NCBI RefSeq assembly: GCF_000993785.3
Contig: NZ_CP009922.3
Location: 496,001 to 560,000, forward strand
Length of the DNA: 64,000 nucleotides
Direction of reading: 5' to 3'
DNA from: Streptomyces xiamenensis
GTDB lineage: Bacteria > Actinomycetota > Actinomycetes > Streptomycetales > Streptomycetaceae
Part shown: positions 52,037 to 61,011 of the stretch, one piece after another
Layout: every line of letters begins with the position of its first letter
Numbering within the stretch: the stretch's first letter is position 1
Notes under the pieces: generated by a model
What the model was told of the DNA's origin: nothing
The model's database searches: none
Seen by the model: the letters and a program-made list of their open reading frames with translations, nothing else
Translations under genes and position numbers: made by a program

Positions 52037-52081
52037 CGGCCGGTCGTCACCCCTCCGGATCGGGAGGGGAACGACCGGCCG
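52037..52081 (-). promoter_or_regulatory. Two-part hairpin between metH and the HAD gene
   Basis: CGGCCGGTCGT pairs with ACGACCGGCCG (11 bp). After a small internal loop, CCCCTCC pairs with GGAGGGG (7 bp). It can end metH transcription, but it also lies within the leader predicted from the TAGAAT box at 52097-52102. Confidence 0.65.
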
Positions 52082-52096
52082 CTTACCGGACAGATC

Positions 52097-52102
52097 ATTC
52101 TA
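52097..52102 (-). promoter_or_regulatory. Probable -10 box of the HAD gene
   Basis: TAGAAT on the minus strand matches the TATAAT consensus in five of six bases. A start about 8 bases downstream gives a leader of about 80 bases that includes the hairpin at 52037-52081. Confidence 0.45.
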
Positions 52103-52157
52103 CGGTGCTGTGGGGTGGTTCGCCCGGGCAGACACCTGTTCGGCCGGTTCCCGGGGA

Positions 52158-55100
52158 TCAGCGGGCGTTGAAGTAGTTGGCCTCGGGGTGGTGCAGGATG
52201 ATCGCGTCGGTGGACTGCTCGGGGTGCAGCTGGAACTCCTCGGACAGGGTGACCCCGATCCGCTCGGGCTGGAGCAGCTCGGCGATCTTGGCGCGGTCCT
52301 CCAGGTCGGGGCAGGCGGGGTAGCCCAGGGAGTACCGGCAGCCCTGGTACTCGGTGCGGAACATCCCGGCCAGGGCGGCCGGGTCGGAGCCGCCGATGCC
52401 CAGTTCGGCGCGGACCCGGGCGTGCCAGAACTCGGCGAGCGCCTCGGCGAGCTGGACGGACAGCCCGTGCAGCTCCAGATAGTCGCGGTAGGCGTCGGCG
52501 GCGAACAGTTCGGCGGTGGCGCCGGAGACCCGGGAGCCGACGGTGACGGCCTGCAGGGCGACCACGTCTGTCTCGCCGCTCTCCGCCGGGCGGAAGAAGT
52601 CGGCCAGGCACAGCCGCCGGCCGCGGCGCTGGCGGGGGAAGGTGAAGCGGGTGCGTTCCTTGCCTTCCTCGTCGAGGATCACCAGGTCCTGGCCCTCGGC
52701 GTGGCAGGGGAAGTAGCCGTAGACGACGGCCGCTTCCAGGAGGTTGTCGGTGTGCAGCCGGTCCAGCCAGCCGCGCAGCCGGGGGCGTCCCTCGGTCTCC
52801 AGCAGTTCCTCGTAGTCGGGGCCCGCGCCGCTGCGGCTGCCCTTGAGCCCCCACTGGCCCTTGAAGAGGGCGTCCTCGTCCAGCCAGGCGGCGTAGTCCT
52901 TGAGCGGGATGCCCTTGATGACGCGGGTGCCGAGGAACGGCGCGGTGGGCAGCGGTACGTCGGTGGCGGTGGCCGAGCGGCCCACCGGCTCCTCGGTGTC
53001 CTCCTGCGGCAGGGCGGCGGGGCGGGCGGCGACCCGGCGCTTCTTCAGCTCGGGGAGGGTGGCGCCGGGCACGCCGCGCTTGACGGCGATCAGGGCGTCC
53101 ATCAGCCGCAGGCCCTCGAAGGCGTCGCGGGCGTATCGGACCTCGCCCTGGTAGACCTCGTGCAGGTCCTGCTCGACATAGGCGCGGGTGAGGGCGGCGC
53201 CGCCGAGGATGACCGGGTAGTCGGCGGCCATGCCGCGCTGGTTGAGCTCCTCCAGGTTCTCCTTCATGATCACCGTGGACTTCACCAGCAGCCCGGACAT
53301 CCCGATGACATCGGCGCGGTGTTCCTCGGCGGCGTCCAGGATGGCGGTCACCGGCTGCTTGATGCCGAGGTTGACGACGTTGTAGCCGTTGTTGGACAGG
53401 ATGATGTCGACCAGGTTCTTGCCGATGTCGTGGACGTCGCCGCGCACGGTGGCGAGCACGATGGTGCCCTTGCCCTCGTCGTCGGACTTCTCCATGTGCG
53501 GTTCGAGGTGGGCGACGGCGGTCTTCATGACCTCGGCGGACTGGAGCACGAAGGGCAGCTGCATCTGTCCCGAACCGAACAGCTCGCCGACCGTCTTCAT
53601 GCCTTCCAGCAGGGTGTCGTTGACGATCTCCAGGGCGGGGCGGGTGGTGAGCGCCTCGTCCAGGTCGGCCTCCAGGCCCTTGCGCTCGCCGTCGACGATG
53701 CGCCGGCGCAGCCGCTCCTCCAGGGGCAGGGCGAGCAGTTCCTCGGTCTTGCCGGCCCGCATGGACTTGGCGTCCACGCCCTCGAAGAGTTCGAGGAAGC
53801 GCTGGAGCGGGTCGTAGCCCTCACGGCGCCGGTCGTGGATGAGGTCGAGGGCGACCTGGACCTGTTCGTCCTCGATCCGGGCGATGGGCAGGATCTTGGC
53901 GGCGTGCACGATGGCGGAGTCCAGGCCGGCCTTGACGCATTCGTCGAGGAAGACCGAGTTGAGGACGAGCCGGGCCGCCGGGTTGAGGCCGAAGGAGATG
54001 TTGGACAGGCCCAGCGTGGTCTGCACCTGGGGGTGGCGCCTCTTCAGTTCCCTGATGGCCTCGATGGTGTGCACCCCGTCGCGGCGGGACTCCTCCTGGC
54101 CGGTGCAGATGGTGAAGGTGAGGCAGTCGATGATGATGTCGCTCTCGGCCACGCCCCAGTTGCCGGTGAGGTCGGCGATGATGCGCTCGGCGATGGCGAC
54201 CTTGTCCTCGGGGGTGCGGGCCTGGCCGCGTTCGTCGATGGTGAGGGCCATCAGGGCCGCGCCGTGCTCCACCGCCATCCGGGTGACCTTGGCGAACCGC
54301 GAGTCGGGGCCGTCGCCGTCCTCGTAGTTCACGGAGTTGATGACGGCCCGGCCGCCGAGCCGCTCCAGGCCGGCCTCCAGGACGGCGGGCTCGGTGGAGT
54401 CCAGCACGATGGGCAGGGTGGAGGCGGTGGCGAGCCGGCCGGCCAGTTCGGACATGTCGGCGGCGCCGTCGCGGCCGACGTAGTCCACGCACAGGTCGAG
54501 CAGGTGGGCGCCCTCGCGGATCTGTTCGCGGGCCAGCTCGACGCAGTCCTCCCAGCGGCCCTCCAGCATGGCCTCACGGAACTTCTTGGAGCCGTTCGCG
54601 TTGGTGCGCTCGCCGATGGCGAGGTACGAGGCGTCCTGCCGGAACGGCACGGTCTGGTAGAGGGAGGCGGCGCCGGGCTCGGGGCGCGGGTCGCGCGCGC
54701 CGGGGGTCAGCCCGCGCACCCGCTCCACGACCTGTCGCAGGTGCTCGGGGGTGGTGCCGCAGCAGCCGCCGATCAGGGAGAGGCCGAATTCGCCGATGAA
54801 GGTCTGGTGGGCGTCGGCGAGCTCGGCGGGGCCCAGCGGGTAGTGGGCGCCGTCCTTGCCGAGGACGGGCAGCCCGGCGTTGGGCATGCAGGAGATGGGG
54901 ATGGTGGCGTGCTGGGAGAGATAGCGCAGGTGCTCGCTCATCTCGGCCGGCCCGGTGGCGCAGTTCAGGCCGATCATGTCGATGCCCAGCGGTTCCAGGG
55001 CGGTGAGGGCGGCGCCGATCTCGGAGCCCAGCAGCATGGTGCCGGTGGTCTCGACGGTGACCTGGACGACGAGCGGCAGGTCGACGCCGGTGGCGGCCAC

Positions 55101-55670
55101 GGCGCGGCGGGCGCCGAGCACGGCGGCCTTGGTCTGGAGCAGGTCCTGGGCGGTCTCCACCAGCAGGGCGTCGGCGCCGCCGGCGATCAGCCCCTCCGCG
55201 TTCCGCTGGTACGCGTCGCGCAGGTCGGCGTAGCGGATGTGGCCGAGGGTGGGCAGCTTGGTGCCGGGGCCGATGGAGCCCAGTACCCAGCGCTGCCGTC
55301 CGTCGCGGGCGGCGCAGTCGTCGGCGGTCTCGCGGGCGATGCGGGCACCGGCCTCGGAGAGTTCGGCGATGCGTTCGGGGATGTCGTACTCGCCGAGGGC
55401 GGCGAGGTTGGCGCCGAAGGTGTTGGTCTCCACGCAGTCCACGCCGGCGTCGAAGTACTCCTGGTGGACGGAGCGCACGATGTCCGGGCGGGTGACGTTC
55501 AGGACCTCGTTGCACCCTTCCAGCTGCTGGAAGTCGTCCAGGGAGGGCTCGGCGGCCTGGAGCATGGTGCCCATGCCGCCGTCGGCGACGACGACGCGGG
55601 AGGCGAAGGCCCGGCGCAGTGCGGCGGCGCGGTCGGCCTGGGTGTGCGGGGACAGGATGGGCGAGGCCAT
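52158..55670 (-). CDS. metH: Cobalamin-dependent methionine synthase
   Basis: The 1170-residue enzyme transfers a methyl group from methyltetrahydrofolate through cobalamin to homocysteine. Domains in order: homocysteine-binding (residues about 15-325, zinc ligands Cys237, Cys303 and Cys304 in GLNCATG and GGCCGTTPEH), pterin-binding (about 345-620, ERTNANGSKKFREAML), cobalamin-binding with the His-on motif DVHDIG at 745-750, and C-terminal AdoMet-binding reactivation domain (about 900-1170, RPAESGETDVV). AGGAG lies 7 bases before the ATG. I see no cobalamin or SAH riboswitch upstream. Confidence 0.97.
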   Translation of the reverse strand: MASPILSPHTQADRAAALRRAFASRVVVADGGMGTMLQAAEPSLDDFQQLEGCNEVLNVTRPDIVRSVHQEYFDAGVDCVETNTFGANLAALGEYDIPERIAELSEAGARIARETADDCAARDGRQRWVLGSIGPGTKLPTLGHIRYADLRDAYQRNAEGLIAGGADALLVETAQDLLQTKAAVLGARRAVAATGVDLPLVVQVTVETTGTMLLGSEIGAALTALEPLGIDMIGLNCATGPAEMSEHLRYLSQHATIPISCMPNAGLPVLGKDGAHYPLGPAELADAHQTFIGEFGLSLIGGCCGTTPEHLRQVVERVRGLTPGARDPRPEPGAASLYQTVPFRQDASYLAIGERTNANGSKKFREAMLEGRWEDCVELAREQIREGAHLLDLCVDYVGRDGAADMSELAGRLATASTLPIVLDSTEPAVLEAGLERLGGRAVINSVNYEDGDGPDSRFAKVTRMAVEHGAALMALTIDERGQARTPEDKVAIAERIIADLTGNWGVAESDIIIDCLTFTICTGQEESRRDGVHTIEAIRELKRRHPQVQTTLGLSNISFGLNPAARLVLNSVFLDECVKAGLDSAIVHAAKILPIARIEDEQVQVALDLIHDRRREGYDPLQRFLELFEGVDAKSMRAGKTEELLALPLEERLRRRIVDGERKGLEADLDEALTTRPALEIVNDTLLEGMKTVGELFGSGQMQLPFVLQSAEVMKTAVAHLEPHMEKSDDEGKGTIVLATVRGDVHDIGKNLVDIILSNNGYNVVNLGIKQPVTAILDAAEEHRADVIGMSGLLVKSTVIMKENLEELNQRGMAADYPVILGGAALTRAYVEQDLHEVYQGEVRYARDAFEGLRLMDALIAVKRGVPGATLPELKKRRVAARPAALPQEDTEEPVGRSATATDVPLPTAPFLGTRVIKGIPLKDYAAWLDEDALFKGQWGLKGSRSGAGPDYEELLETEGRPRLRGWLDRLHTDNLLEAAVVYGYFPCHAEGQDLVILDEEGKERTRFTFPRQRRGRRLCLADFFRPAESGETDVVALQAVTVGSRVSGATAELFAADAYRDYLELHGLSVQLAEALAEFWHARVRAELGIGGSDPAALAGMFRTEYQGCRYSLGYPACPDLEDRAKIAELLQPERIGVTLSEEFQLHPEQSTDAIILHHPEANYFNAR

Positions 55671-55732
55671 GAAGGTGCTCCTGGTGTGCGACGGCTGTCG
55701 GCTATGCGCTCCCGCGGGGGAGGCACTCGCTC

Positions 55733-55756
55733 AGCGTATCCGCAGTGGTGGCGGAT
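55733..55756 (-). promoter_or_regulatory. Possible metH promoter with dyad
   Basis: TACGCT (55733-55738) on the minus strand is a candidate -10 box. Just upstream, ATCCGC and GCGGAT form a 6-bp dyad around 7 bases (55738-55756), which could be an operator. Confidence 0.35.
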
Positions 55757-55787
55757 TCCCGGAGCCTTCCGGGGAGTGGGACGGTCG

Positions 55788-55793
55788 TAGACT
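55788..55793 (+). promoter_or_regulatory. Possible gylR -10 box
   Basis: TAGACT lies about 40 bases upstream of the GylR-type operator and 107 bases before the gylR ATG. Confidence 0.4.
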
Positions 55794-55832
55794 CATGACA
55801 TCCCCGGTGCTATCGACATCACCGGATGATGT

Positions 55833-55845
55833 TCGGCATTGTCGA
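55833..55845 (+). promoter_or_regulatory. GylR-type operator before gylR
   Basis: TCGGCA-T-TGTCGA is an 11-of-12 match to the perfect dyad found before glpF. Another imperfect dyad (CGACATCA and TGATGTTCG) lies just upstream, at about 55814-55835. Confidence 0.6.
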
Positions 55846-55900
55846 ATGGTGCGAGCGGGCGGCAGGGCCCGCTGAGGGCGTGAACGGCAGGAGGCGTCTC

Positions 55901-56665
55901 ATGGCGCGGACCATTCAGTCACTGGAACGGGCCGCCGCGGTGCTGCGGCTGCTGGCCGGCGGCGAGCGGCGGCTGGGCCTGTCCGACATCGCCTCGTCCA
56001 TCGGTCTGGCCAAGGCCACCACGCACGGGCTGCTGCGCACCCTCCAGCAGGAGGGCTTCGTCGAGCAGGACGCGTCCTCGGGCAAGTACCAGCTGGGCGC
56101 CGAGTTGCTGCGGCTGGGCAACAGCTACCTGGATGTGCACGAACTGCGGGCCAGGGCGCTGGTGTGGACGGACGACCTGGCCCGCTCCAGTGGCGAGAGC
56201 GCCTATGTGGGGGTGCTGCACCAGCGCGGGGTGCTGATCGTCCACCACGTCTTCCGGCCCGACGACTCCCGGCAGGTGCTGGAGGTCGGGGCGATGCAGC
56301 CGCTGCACAGCACGGCGCTGGGCAAGGTGCTCGCGGCCTACGACCCGGTGGCGCACAACGAGGCCGTCGAGGCGGGCTTCGCCGCGATCACGGATCGCAC
56401 CGTGGTGGATCCGGTGGCCTTCGACCGGGATCTCGACACGATCAGGGCCCGCGGCTGGGCCGGTGACGTCGGCGAGACGTGGGACGGGGTCGCCTCGGTG
56501 GCGGCCCCGATCCTGGACCGGCGGCGGATGCCGGTGGGCGCGGTGGGCATCACCGGTGCCGTGGAGCGGATGCAGGAGGACGGCGAGCTGCGCCCCCGGC
56601 TGATCGCGGCGGTGCGGGACTGCGCGCGATCCGTGTCGCGCGACCTCGGATCCGGTCGATTCTAG
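55901..56665 (+). CDS. gylR: IclR-family regulator of glycerol genes
   Basis: The 254-residue protein has an N-terminal winged helix (TIQSLERAAAVLRLL, LGLSDIASSIGLAKATTHGLLRTLQQEGFVEQD, residues about 4-65) and an IclR effector domain (LHSTALGKVLAAY, AAPILDRRRMPVGAVGITGAVERM). In S. coelicolor GylR represses its own gene and gylCABX until glycerol 3-phosphate is present. Its place in front of glpF-glpK-glpD and the matching operators support the same role. AGGAGG stands six bases before ATG 55901. Confidence 0.93.
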   Translation: MARTIQSLERAAAVLRLLAGGERRLGLSDIASSIGLAKATTHGLLRTLQQEGFVEQDASSGKYQLGAELLRLGNSYLDVHELRARALVWTDDLARSSGESAYVGVLHQRGVLIVHHVFRPDDSRQVLEVGAMQPLHSTALGKVLAAYDPVAHNEAVEAGFAAITDRTVVDPVAFDRDLDTIRARGWAGDVGETWDGVASVAAPILDRRRMPVGAVGITGAVERMQEDGELRPRLIAAVRDCARSVSRDLGSGRF

Positions 56666-56714
56666 AACAATACGGACATTCGTCAGCTCTCTGTCGTTCC
56701 TTGCATCACATCCC

Positions 56715-56743
56715 TTGACGGCAGCCTCACTGAAGAGAAAACT
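56715..56743 (+). promoter_or_regulatory. Promoter of the glycerol operon
   Basis: TTGACG (56715-56720), a 17-base spacer and AAAACT (56738-56743). The -35 box is near consensus, the -10 box weak. The GylR-type operator starts 13 bases after it, at about the transcription start. Confidence 0.5.
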
Positions 56744-56755
56744 CGCGTTCAGTGG

Positions 56756-56768
56756 TCGACATTGTCGA
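56756..56768 (+). promoter_or_regulatory. GylR-type operator before glpF
   Basis: TCGACA-T-TGTCGA is a perfect 6+1+6 dyad. Its placement just after the promoter would block transcription when bound. Confidence 0.65.
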
Positions 56769-56821
56769 ACACCGGACGGAGCTCTACCTGGTCCGCTGGA
56801 CAAAGGACAAAGGAGTCACGG

Positions 56822-57634
56822 GTGTCCAACTCCGAAATCTTCTACGGCGAGGTGCTCGGCACCGCCGTACTGATCCTGCTCGGCGCCGGTGTCGTCGCCG
56901 GTGTCGTGCTGAAGAAATCCAAGGCGTTCGGCGCCGGCTGGGTCGCGATCACCTTCGGGTGGGGTATCGCCGTGCTCGCCGGCGTGTACGTCTCCACCGA
57001 GATCTCCGGGGCGCACCTGAACCCGGCCGTCACCCTCGGCATCATGATCGTGCACGGCGGATGGAGCCAGTTCTGGGTCTACATCCTGGGCCAGTTCACC
57101 GGCGCGATGCTGGGCGCCATCGGCGTGTGGATCGGCTACTACGGCCACTTCCACGCCCATCTCACCGACCGCGAGGAGGAGGGCGGCTCCCGCACCCCCG
57201 GCGTACGGGCGTACGACGAACCGCGCCCGACGCGTGAGCGGCGCGCCGCGACGCGCGGCGAGCCCGGACCGGTGCTCGGCATCTTCTCCACCGCCCCCGA
57301 GATCCGGGTCTACTGGCAGAACGTGGCCACCGAGATCCTGGGCACCTTCGTCCTGGTCTCCGTCGTACTGGCCACCGGCGTCAACGACGCCCTCCAGGTC
57401 ACCGCCATCGGCGGCCTGCTGGTGGCCCTCACCGTCCTCGGCATCGGCCTGTCCCTGGGCGGTCCGACCGGATACGCCATCAACCCGGCCCGTGACCTGG
57501 GCCCGCGCATCGTCCACGCGCTGCTGCCACTGCCCAACAAGGGCGGCTCCGACTGGTCCTACTCCTGGGTCCCGGTGGTCGGTCCGATGCTCGGCGGAGC
57601 CGCCGCGGCCGGTATCCACCAGCTGGTGTTCTGA
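56822..57634 (+). CDS. glpF: Glycerol uptake facilitator (MIP family)
   Basis: The 270-residue channel has six transmembrane helices with NPA in both half helices ([10 protein letters not shown] and [11 protein letters not shown]; the Asp after NPAR is the glycerol-facilitator sign). Between helices 3 and 4 there is a hydrophilic insert of about 50 residues ([18 protein letters not shown], then [13 protein letters not shown]), longer than in usual GlpF. The GTG at 56822 lies six bases after AAGGAG. It is the first gene of the operon. Confidence 0.95.
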   Translation: MSNSEIFYGEVLGTAVLILLGAGVVAGVVLKKSKAFGAGWVAITFGWGIAVLAGVYVSTEISGAHLNPAVTLGIMIVHGGWSQFWVYILGQFTGAMLGAIGVWIGYYGHFHAHLTDREEEGGSRTPGVRAYDEPRPTRERRAATRGEPGPVLGIFSTAPEIRVYWQNVATEILGTFVLVSVVLATGVNDALQVTAIGGLLVALTVLGIGLSLGGPTGYAINPARDLGPRIVHALLPLPNKGGSDWSYSWVPVVGPMLGGAAAAGIHQLVF

Positions 57635-57686
57635 CCCGCAGGCCGCCCGTCCCGCCCCCCGTACCGAAAGATCAGGAGCCGACCGC

Positions 57687-59231
57687 ATGAGCGAGACGCA
57701 CGACCCCGACTTCTCCTCCGGGCAGCGCCAGTACATCGCCGCCATCGACCAGGGCACCACCTCCTCCCGGTGCATCGTCTTCGACCACGACGGACGCATC
57801 GTCTCGGTCGACCAGAAGGAGCACGAACAGATCTTCCCCAAGCCCGGGTGGGTGGAGCACAACGCCGCGGAGATCTGGGCCAACGTCCAGGAAGTGGTCG
57901 CCGGGGCCCTGGACAAGGCCCAGATCACCAAGGACCACGTCAAGGCCATCGGCATCACCAACCAGCGCGAGACCACCCTGCTGTGGGACCGCCGTACCGG
58001 CGAGCCGGTGCACAACGCCATCGTCTGGCAGGACACCCGCACCGACGCGCTCTGCCGCGAACTGGGCCGCAACGTGGGCCAGGACCGCTTCCGCCGCGAG
58101 ACCGGGCTGCCGCTGTCCGCCTACTTCGCCGGGCCCAAGATCCGCTGGCTGCTCGACAACGTCGAAGGGCTGCGCGAGCGCGCCGAACGCGGCGACCTGC
58201 TGTTCGGCACCATGGACTCCTGGGTGATCTGGAACCTCACCGGCGGCGTCGACGGCGGGCGGCACGTCACCGACGTCACCAACGCCTCGCGCACCATGCT
58301 GATGAACCTGCGCACCATGGACTGGGACGAGCGCATCCTGTCCTCGATGCAGGTGCCCGCCGCCGTGCTGCCCGAGATCCGCTCCTCGGCCGAGGTCTAC
58401 GGCCACGCCAAGGGCGGCCCGCTGGACGGGGTGCCGGTGGCCTCCGCGCTCGGCGACCAGCAGGCGGCGCTGTTCGGGCAGACCTGCTACGACGTCGGCG
58501 AGGCCAAGTCCACGTACGGCACCGGCACGTTCCTGCTGATGAACACCGGCACCGAGGCCGTCAACTCGTACGCCGGGCTGCTGACCACCGTCGGCTACCG
58601 CATCGGTGACCAGCCCACGGTGTACGCGCTGGAGGGGTCCATCGCGATCACCGGCGCCCTGGTGCAGTGGATGCGCGACCAGATGGGCATCATCCACTCG
58701 GCGGCCGAGATCGAGACCCTGGCCAGGACGGTGGAGGACAACGGTGGCGCGTACTTCGTACCGGCGTTCTCCGGCCTGTTCGCCCCCTACTGGCGTTCGG
58801 ACGCGCGCGGCGTCATCGCCGGGCTGACCCGCTATGTCACCAAGGCGCACATCGCCCGCGCGGTGCTGGAGGCCACCGCCTGGCAGACCCGCGAGATCGT
58901 CGACGCCATGAAGAAGGACTCCGGCGTCGAGCTCACCTCGCTGCGGGTCGACGGAGGCATGACCTCCAACAACCTGCTGATGCAGAACATCTCGGACTTC
59001 CTGGACGCGCCGGTGGTGCGGCCCATGGTCTCCGAGACCACCTGTCTGGGGGCCGCCTACGCGGCCGGACTCGCCGTCGGCTTCTGGTCGGACGTCAGCG
59101 AGCTGCGCGCCAACTGGCGCCGGGCGGCCGAGTGGACCCCGGAGATGGACGCGGCCGACCGCGACCGCGAGTACAAGCTCTGGCTCAAGGCCGTGCAGCG
59201 GACCATGGGCTGGCTCGAAGAGGAGGACTGA
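57687..59231 (+). CDS. glpK: Glycerol kinase
   Basis: The 514-residue FGGY kinase phosphorylates glycerol to glycerol 3-phosphate with ATP. It has the phosphate-1 motif [16 protein letters not shown], the glycerol-binding QRETTLLWD and [20 protein letters not shown], and the C-terminal [21 protein letters not shown] stands eight bases before ATG 57687. It follows glpF by 52 bases. Confidence 0.98.
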   Translation: MSETHDPDFSSGQRQYIAAIDQGTTSSRCIVFDHDGRIVSVDQKEHEQIFPKPGWVEHNAAEIWANVQEVVAGALDKAQITKDHVKAIGITNQRETTLLWDRRTGEPVHNAIVWQDTRTDALCRELGRNVGQDRFRRETGLPLSAYFAGPKIRWLLDNVEGLRERAERGDLLFGTMDSWVIWNLTGGVDGGRHVTDVTNASRTMLMNLRTMDWDERILSSMQVPAAVLPEIRSSAEVYGHAKGGPLDGVPVASALGDQQAALFGQTCYDVGEAKSTYGTGTFLLMNTGTEAVNSYAGLLTTVGYRIGDQPTVYALEGSIAITGALVQWMRDQMGIIHSAAEIETLARTVEDNGGAYFVPAFSGLFAPYWRSDARGVIAGLTRYVTKAHIARAVLEATAWQTREIVDAMKKDSGVELTSLRVDGGMTSNNLLMQNISDFLDAPVVRPMVSETTCLGAAYAAGLAVGFWSDVSELRANWRRAAEWTPEMDAADRDREYKLWLKAVQRTMGWLEEED

Positions 59232-59237
59232 GAACCG

Positions 59238-60851
59238 ATGAACACCCCGCAGCACACCACGGACGCCTCCGGGGCCGCGATATCCGCGACCCCGGCCGCC
59301 GGCCGCACCGAGACCCGGGAGCGGCTGGCCGGCTCCGCCTACGATCTGCTGGTGATCGGCGGCGGCATCCTGGGCACCTCGGTGGCCTGGCACGCCGCGC
59401 AGTCGGGGCTGCGGGTGGCGATGGTGGACGCCGGCGACTTCGCCGGCGCCACCTCCTCCGCCTCCTCCAAGCTGGTGCACGGCGGACTGCGCTACCTCCA
59501 GACCGGCGCGGTCAGGCTGGTGGCCGAGAACCACCACGAGCGCCGGGTGCTCGCCAAGGACGTGGCCCCGCACCTGGTCAACCCGCTCACCTTCCACCTC
59601 CCCGTCTACAAGGACGGCCCGCACGGCGCCGCCAAGCTCGGCGCCGGGGTGTTCGCCTACTCGGCGCTGTCCGCCTTCGGCGACGGGGTCGGCCGGATCA
59701 TCTCCCCCGCCAAGGCCGCCGCCGCCAACCCGGCGCTGCGCACCGACAACCTCAAGGCCGTGGCGGTATACGGCGACCACCAGATGAACGACGCCCGCGT
59801 CGCCGTCCTCACGGTGCGCGCCGCCGTCGCCGCCGGCGCCGCCGTCCTCAACCACGCCGAGGTCACCGGGCTGCGCTTCACCCACGGCCGGGTCACCGGC
59901 GCCGAGGTCCGCGACCGTGTCGACGGCACCGAGTTCGGCATCAGTGCCCGCCTGGTGCTCAACGCCACCGGCCCCTGGGTGGACCACCTGCGCCGCCTGG
60001 AACACCCCGGCGCCGCGCCCAGCGTCCGGCTCTCCAAGGGCGCCCACATCGTGCTGCGCCGCACCGCCCCCTGGCGCGCCGCGCTCGCCACCCCGGTCGA
60101 CAAGTACCGCATCACCTTCGCCCTCCCCTGGGAGGACCAGCTGCTGCTGGGCACCACCGACGAGCCGTACGAGGGCGACCCGGGCGAGGTGCGCGCCACC
60201 GAGGCCGACATCCAGCAGATCCTGGCCGAGGCCGCGCTGTCGGTGCGCGACACCCAGCTCGACCGCGACCTGCTCACCTACGCCTTCGCCGGACTGCGCG
60301 TACTGCCCGGCGGGCCGGGCGGGGTGGAGTCCGCCAAGCGCGAGACCGTCGTCACCGAGGGTCGCGGCGGGATGCTGTCGGTGGCCGGCGGCAAGTGGAC
60401 CACCTACCGGCACATCGGCCGTACGGTGCTGGCCAAACTCGCCAAGCTGCCGGGGCTCGGCATCGCCGAGGACATGGAGCCGGTACGGGAGCTGGTGCGC
60501 CGCGCCCCGCTGCCCGGGGTCGCCAACCCCAACGCGGTCGCGCACCGGCTGCTGGTGGACAGCGAGCCGGGCGGCCGGATGGATCCGCTGACCGCGCGCC
60601 ATCTGGCCACCCACTACGGCTCGCTCGCCCTGGAGATCGCGGACCTGGTGCGCCGGGACCCGGCGCTCGGCGAGCGCATCCACCCGGCGGGCCCCGAGAT
60701 CTGGGCCCAGGTCGTCTACGCCCGCGACCAGGAGTGGGCCCAGACGGTGGACGACGTGCTGCGCCGCCGCACCACTGTCACCATCCGTGGCCTGGACACC
60801 GAGGAGGTGCGGGAGAAGGTGGCCGCCGTGCTGGCCCGCCGGGAGGGCTGA
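59238..60851 (+). CDS. glpD: Glycerol-3-phosphate dehydrogenase (FAD)
   Basis: The 537-residue flavoprotein oxidises glycerol 3-phosphate to dihydroxyacetone phosphate and passes electrons to the quinone pool at the membrane. The FAD site is YDLLVIGGGILGTSVAWHAA with GATSSASSKLVHGGLRYL, and FAGLRVLPGG plus GGKWTTYRHIG are typical. It follows glpK by six bases, and the end of glpK supplies its GAGGAGGA ribosome site. Confidence 0.97.
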   Translation: MNTPQHTTDASGAAISATPAAGRTETRERLAGSAYDLLVIGGGILGTSVAWHAAQSGLRVAMVDAGDFAGATSSASSKLVHGGLRYLQTGAVRLVAENHHERRVLAKDVAPHLVNPLTFHLPVYKDGPHGAAKLGAGVFAYSALSAFGDGVGRIISPAKAAAANPALRTDNLKAVAVYGDHQMNDARVAVLTVRAAVAAGAAVLNHAEVTGLRFTHGRVTGAEVRDRVDGTEFGISARLVLNATGPWVDHLRRLEHPGAAPSVRLSKGAHIVLRRTAPWRAALATPVDKYRITFALPWEDQLLLGTTDEPYEGDPGEVRATEADIQQILAEAALSVRDTQLDRDLLTYAFAGLRVLPGGPGGVESAKRETVVTEGRGGMLSVAGGKWTTYRHIGRTVLAKLAKLPGLGIAEDMEPVRELVRRAPLPGVANPNAVAHRLLVDSEPGGRMDPLTARHLATHYGSLALEIADLVRRDPALGERIHPAGPEIWAQVVYARDQEWAQTVDDVLRRRTTVTIRGLDTEEVREKVAAVLARREG

Positions 60852-60935
60852 GAGCGCGCCGCCGCACTCCCGTGCCCGGTCCCGGCCCGCCGATCCGATG
60901 CGTACAAAGGCCGTGGCCTGGGAACGGTGACGCCG

Positions 60936-60941
60936 TAGGCT
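60936..60941 (+). promoter_or_regulatory. Possible -10 box of the PAC2 gene
   Basis: TAGGCT lies 70 bases upstream of the GTG at 61012. No -35 box is visible. GGCCGGG and CCCGGCC (7 bp) form a stem before the ribosome site. Confidence 0.35.
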
Positions 60942-61011
60942 GGGCCGCACGGAAGACAAACGGCAGCCGGGCCGGGCATACCACCCCGACCCGGCCGGAA
61001 GGAGGCGCTGG

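Noticed and set aside
55671..55760. A cobalamin or S-adenosylhomocysteine riboswitch before metH
   Set aside because: The leader is short, and I see neither a B12-box-like core nor the conserved SAH pseudoknot elements, only a 6-bp dyad.
51918..55790. An open frame of 1290 codons opposite metH
   Set aside because: It is a shadow: metH on the other strand has all four domains and catalytic motifs.
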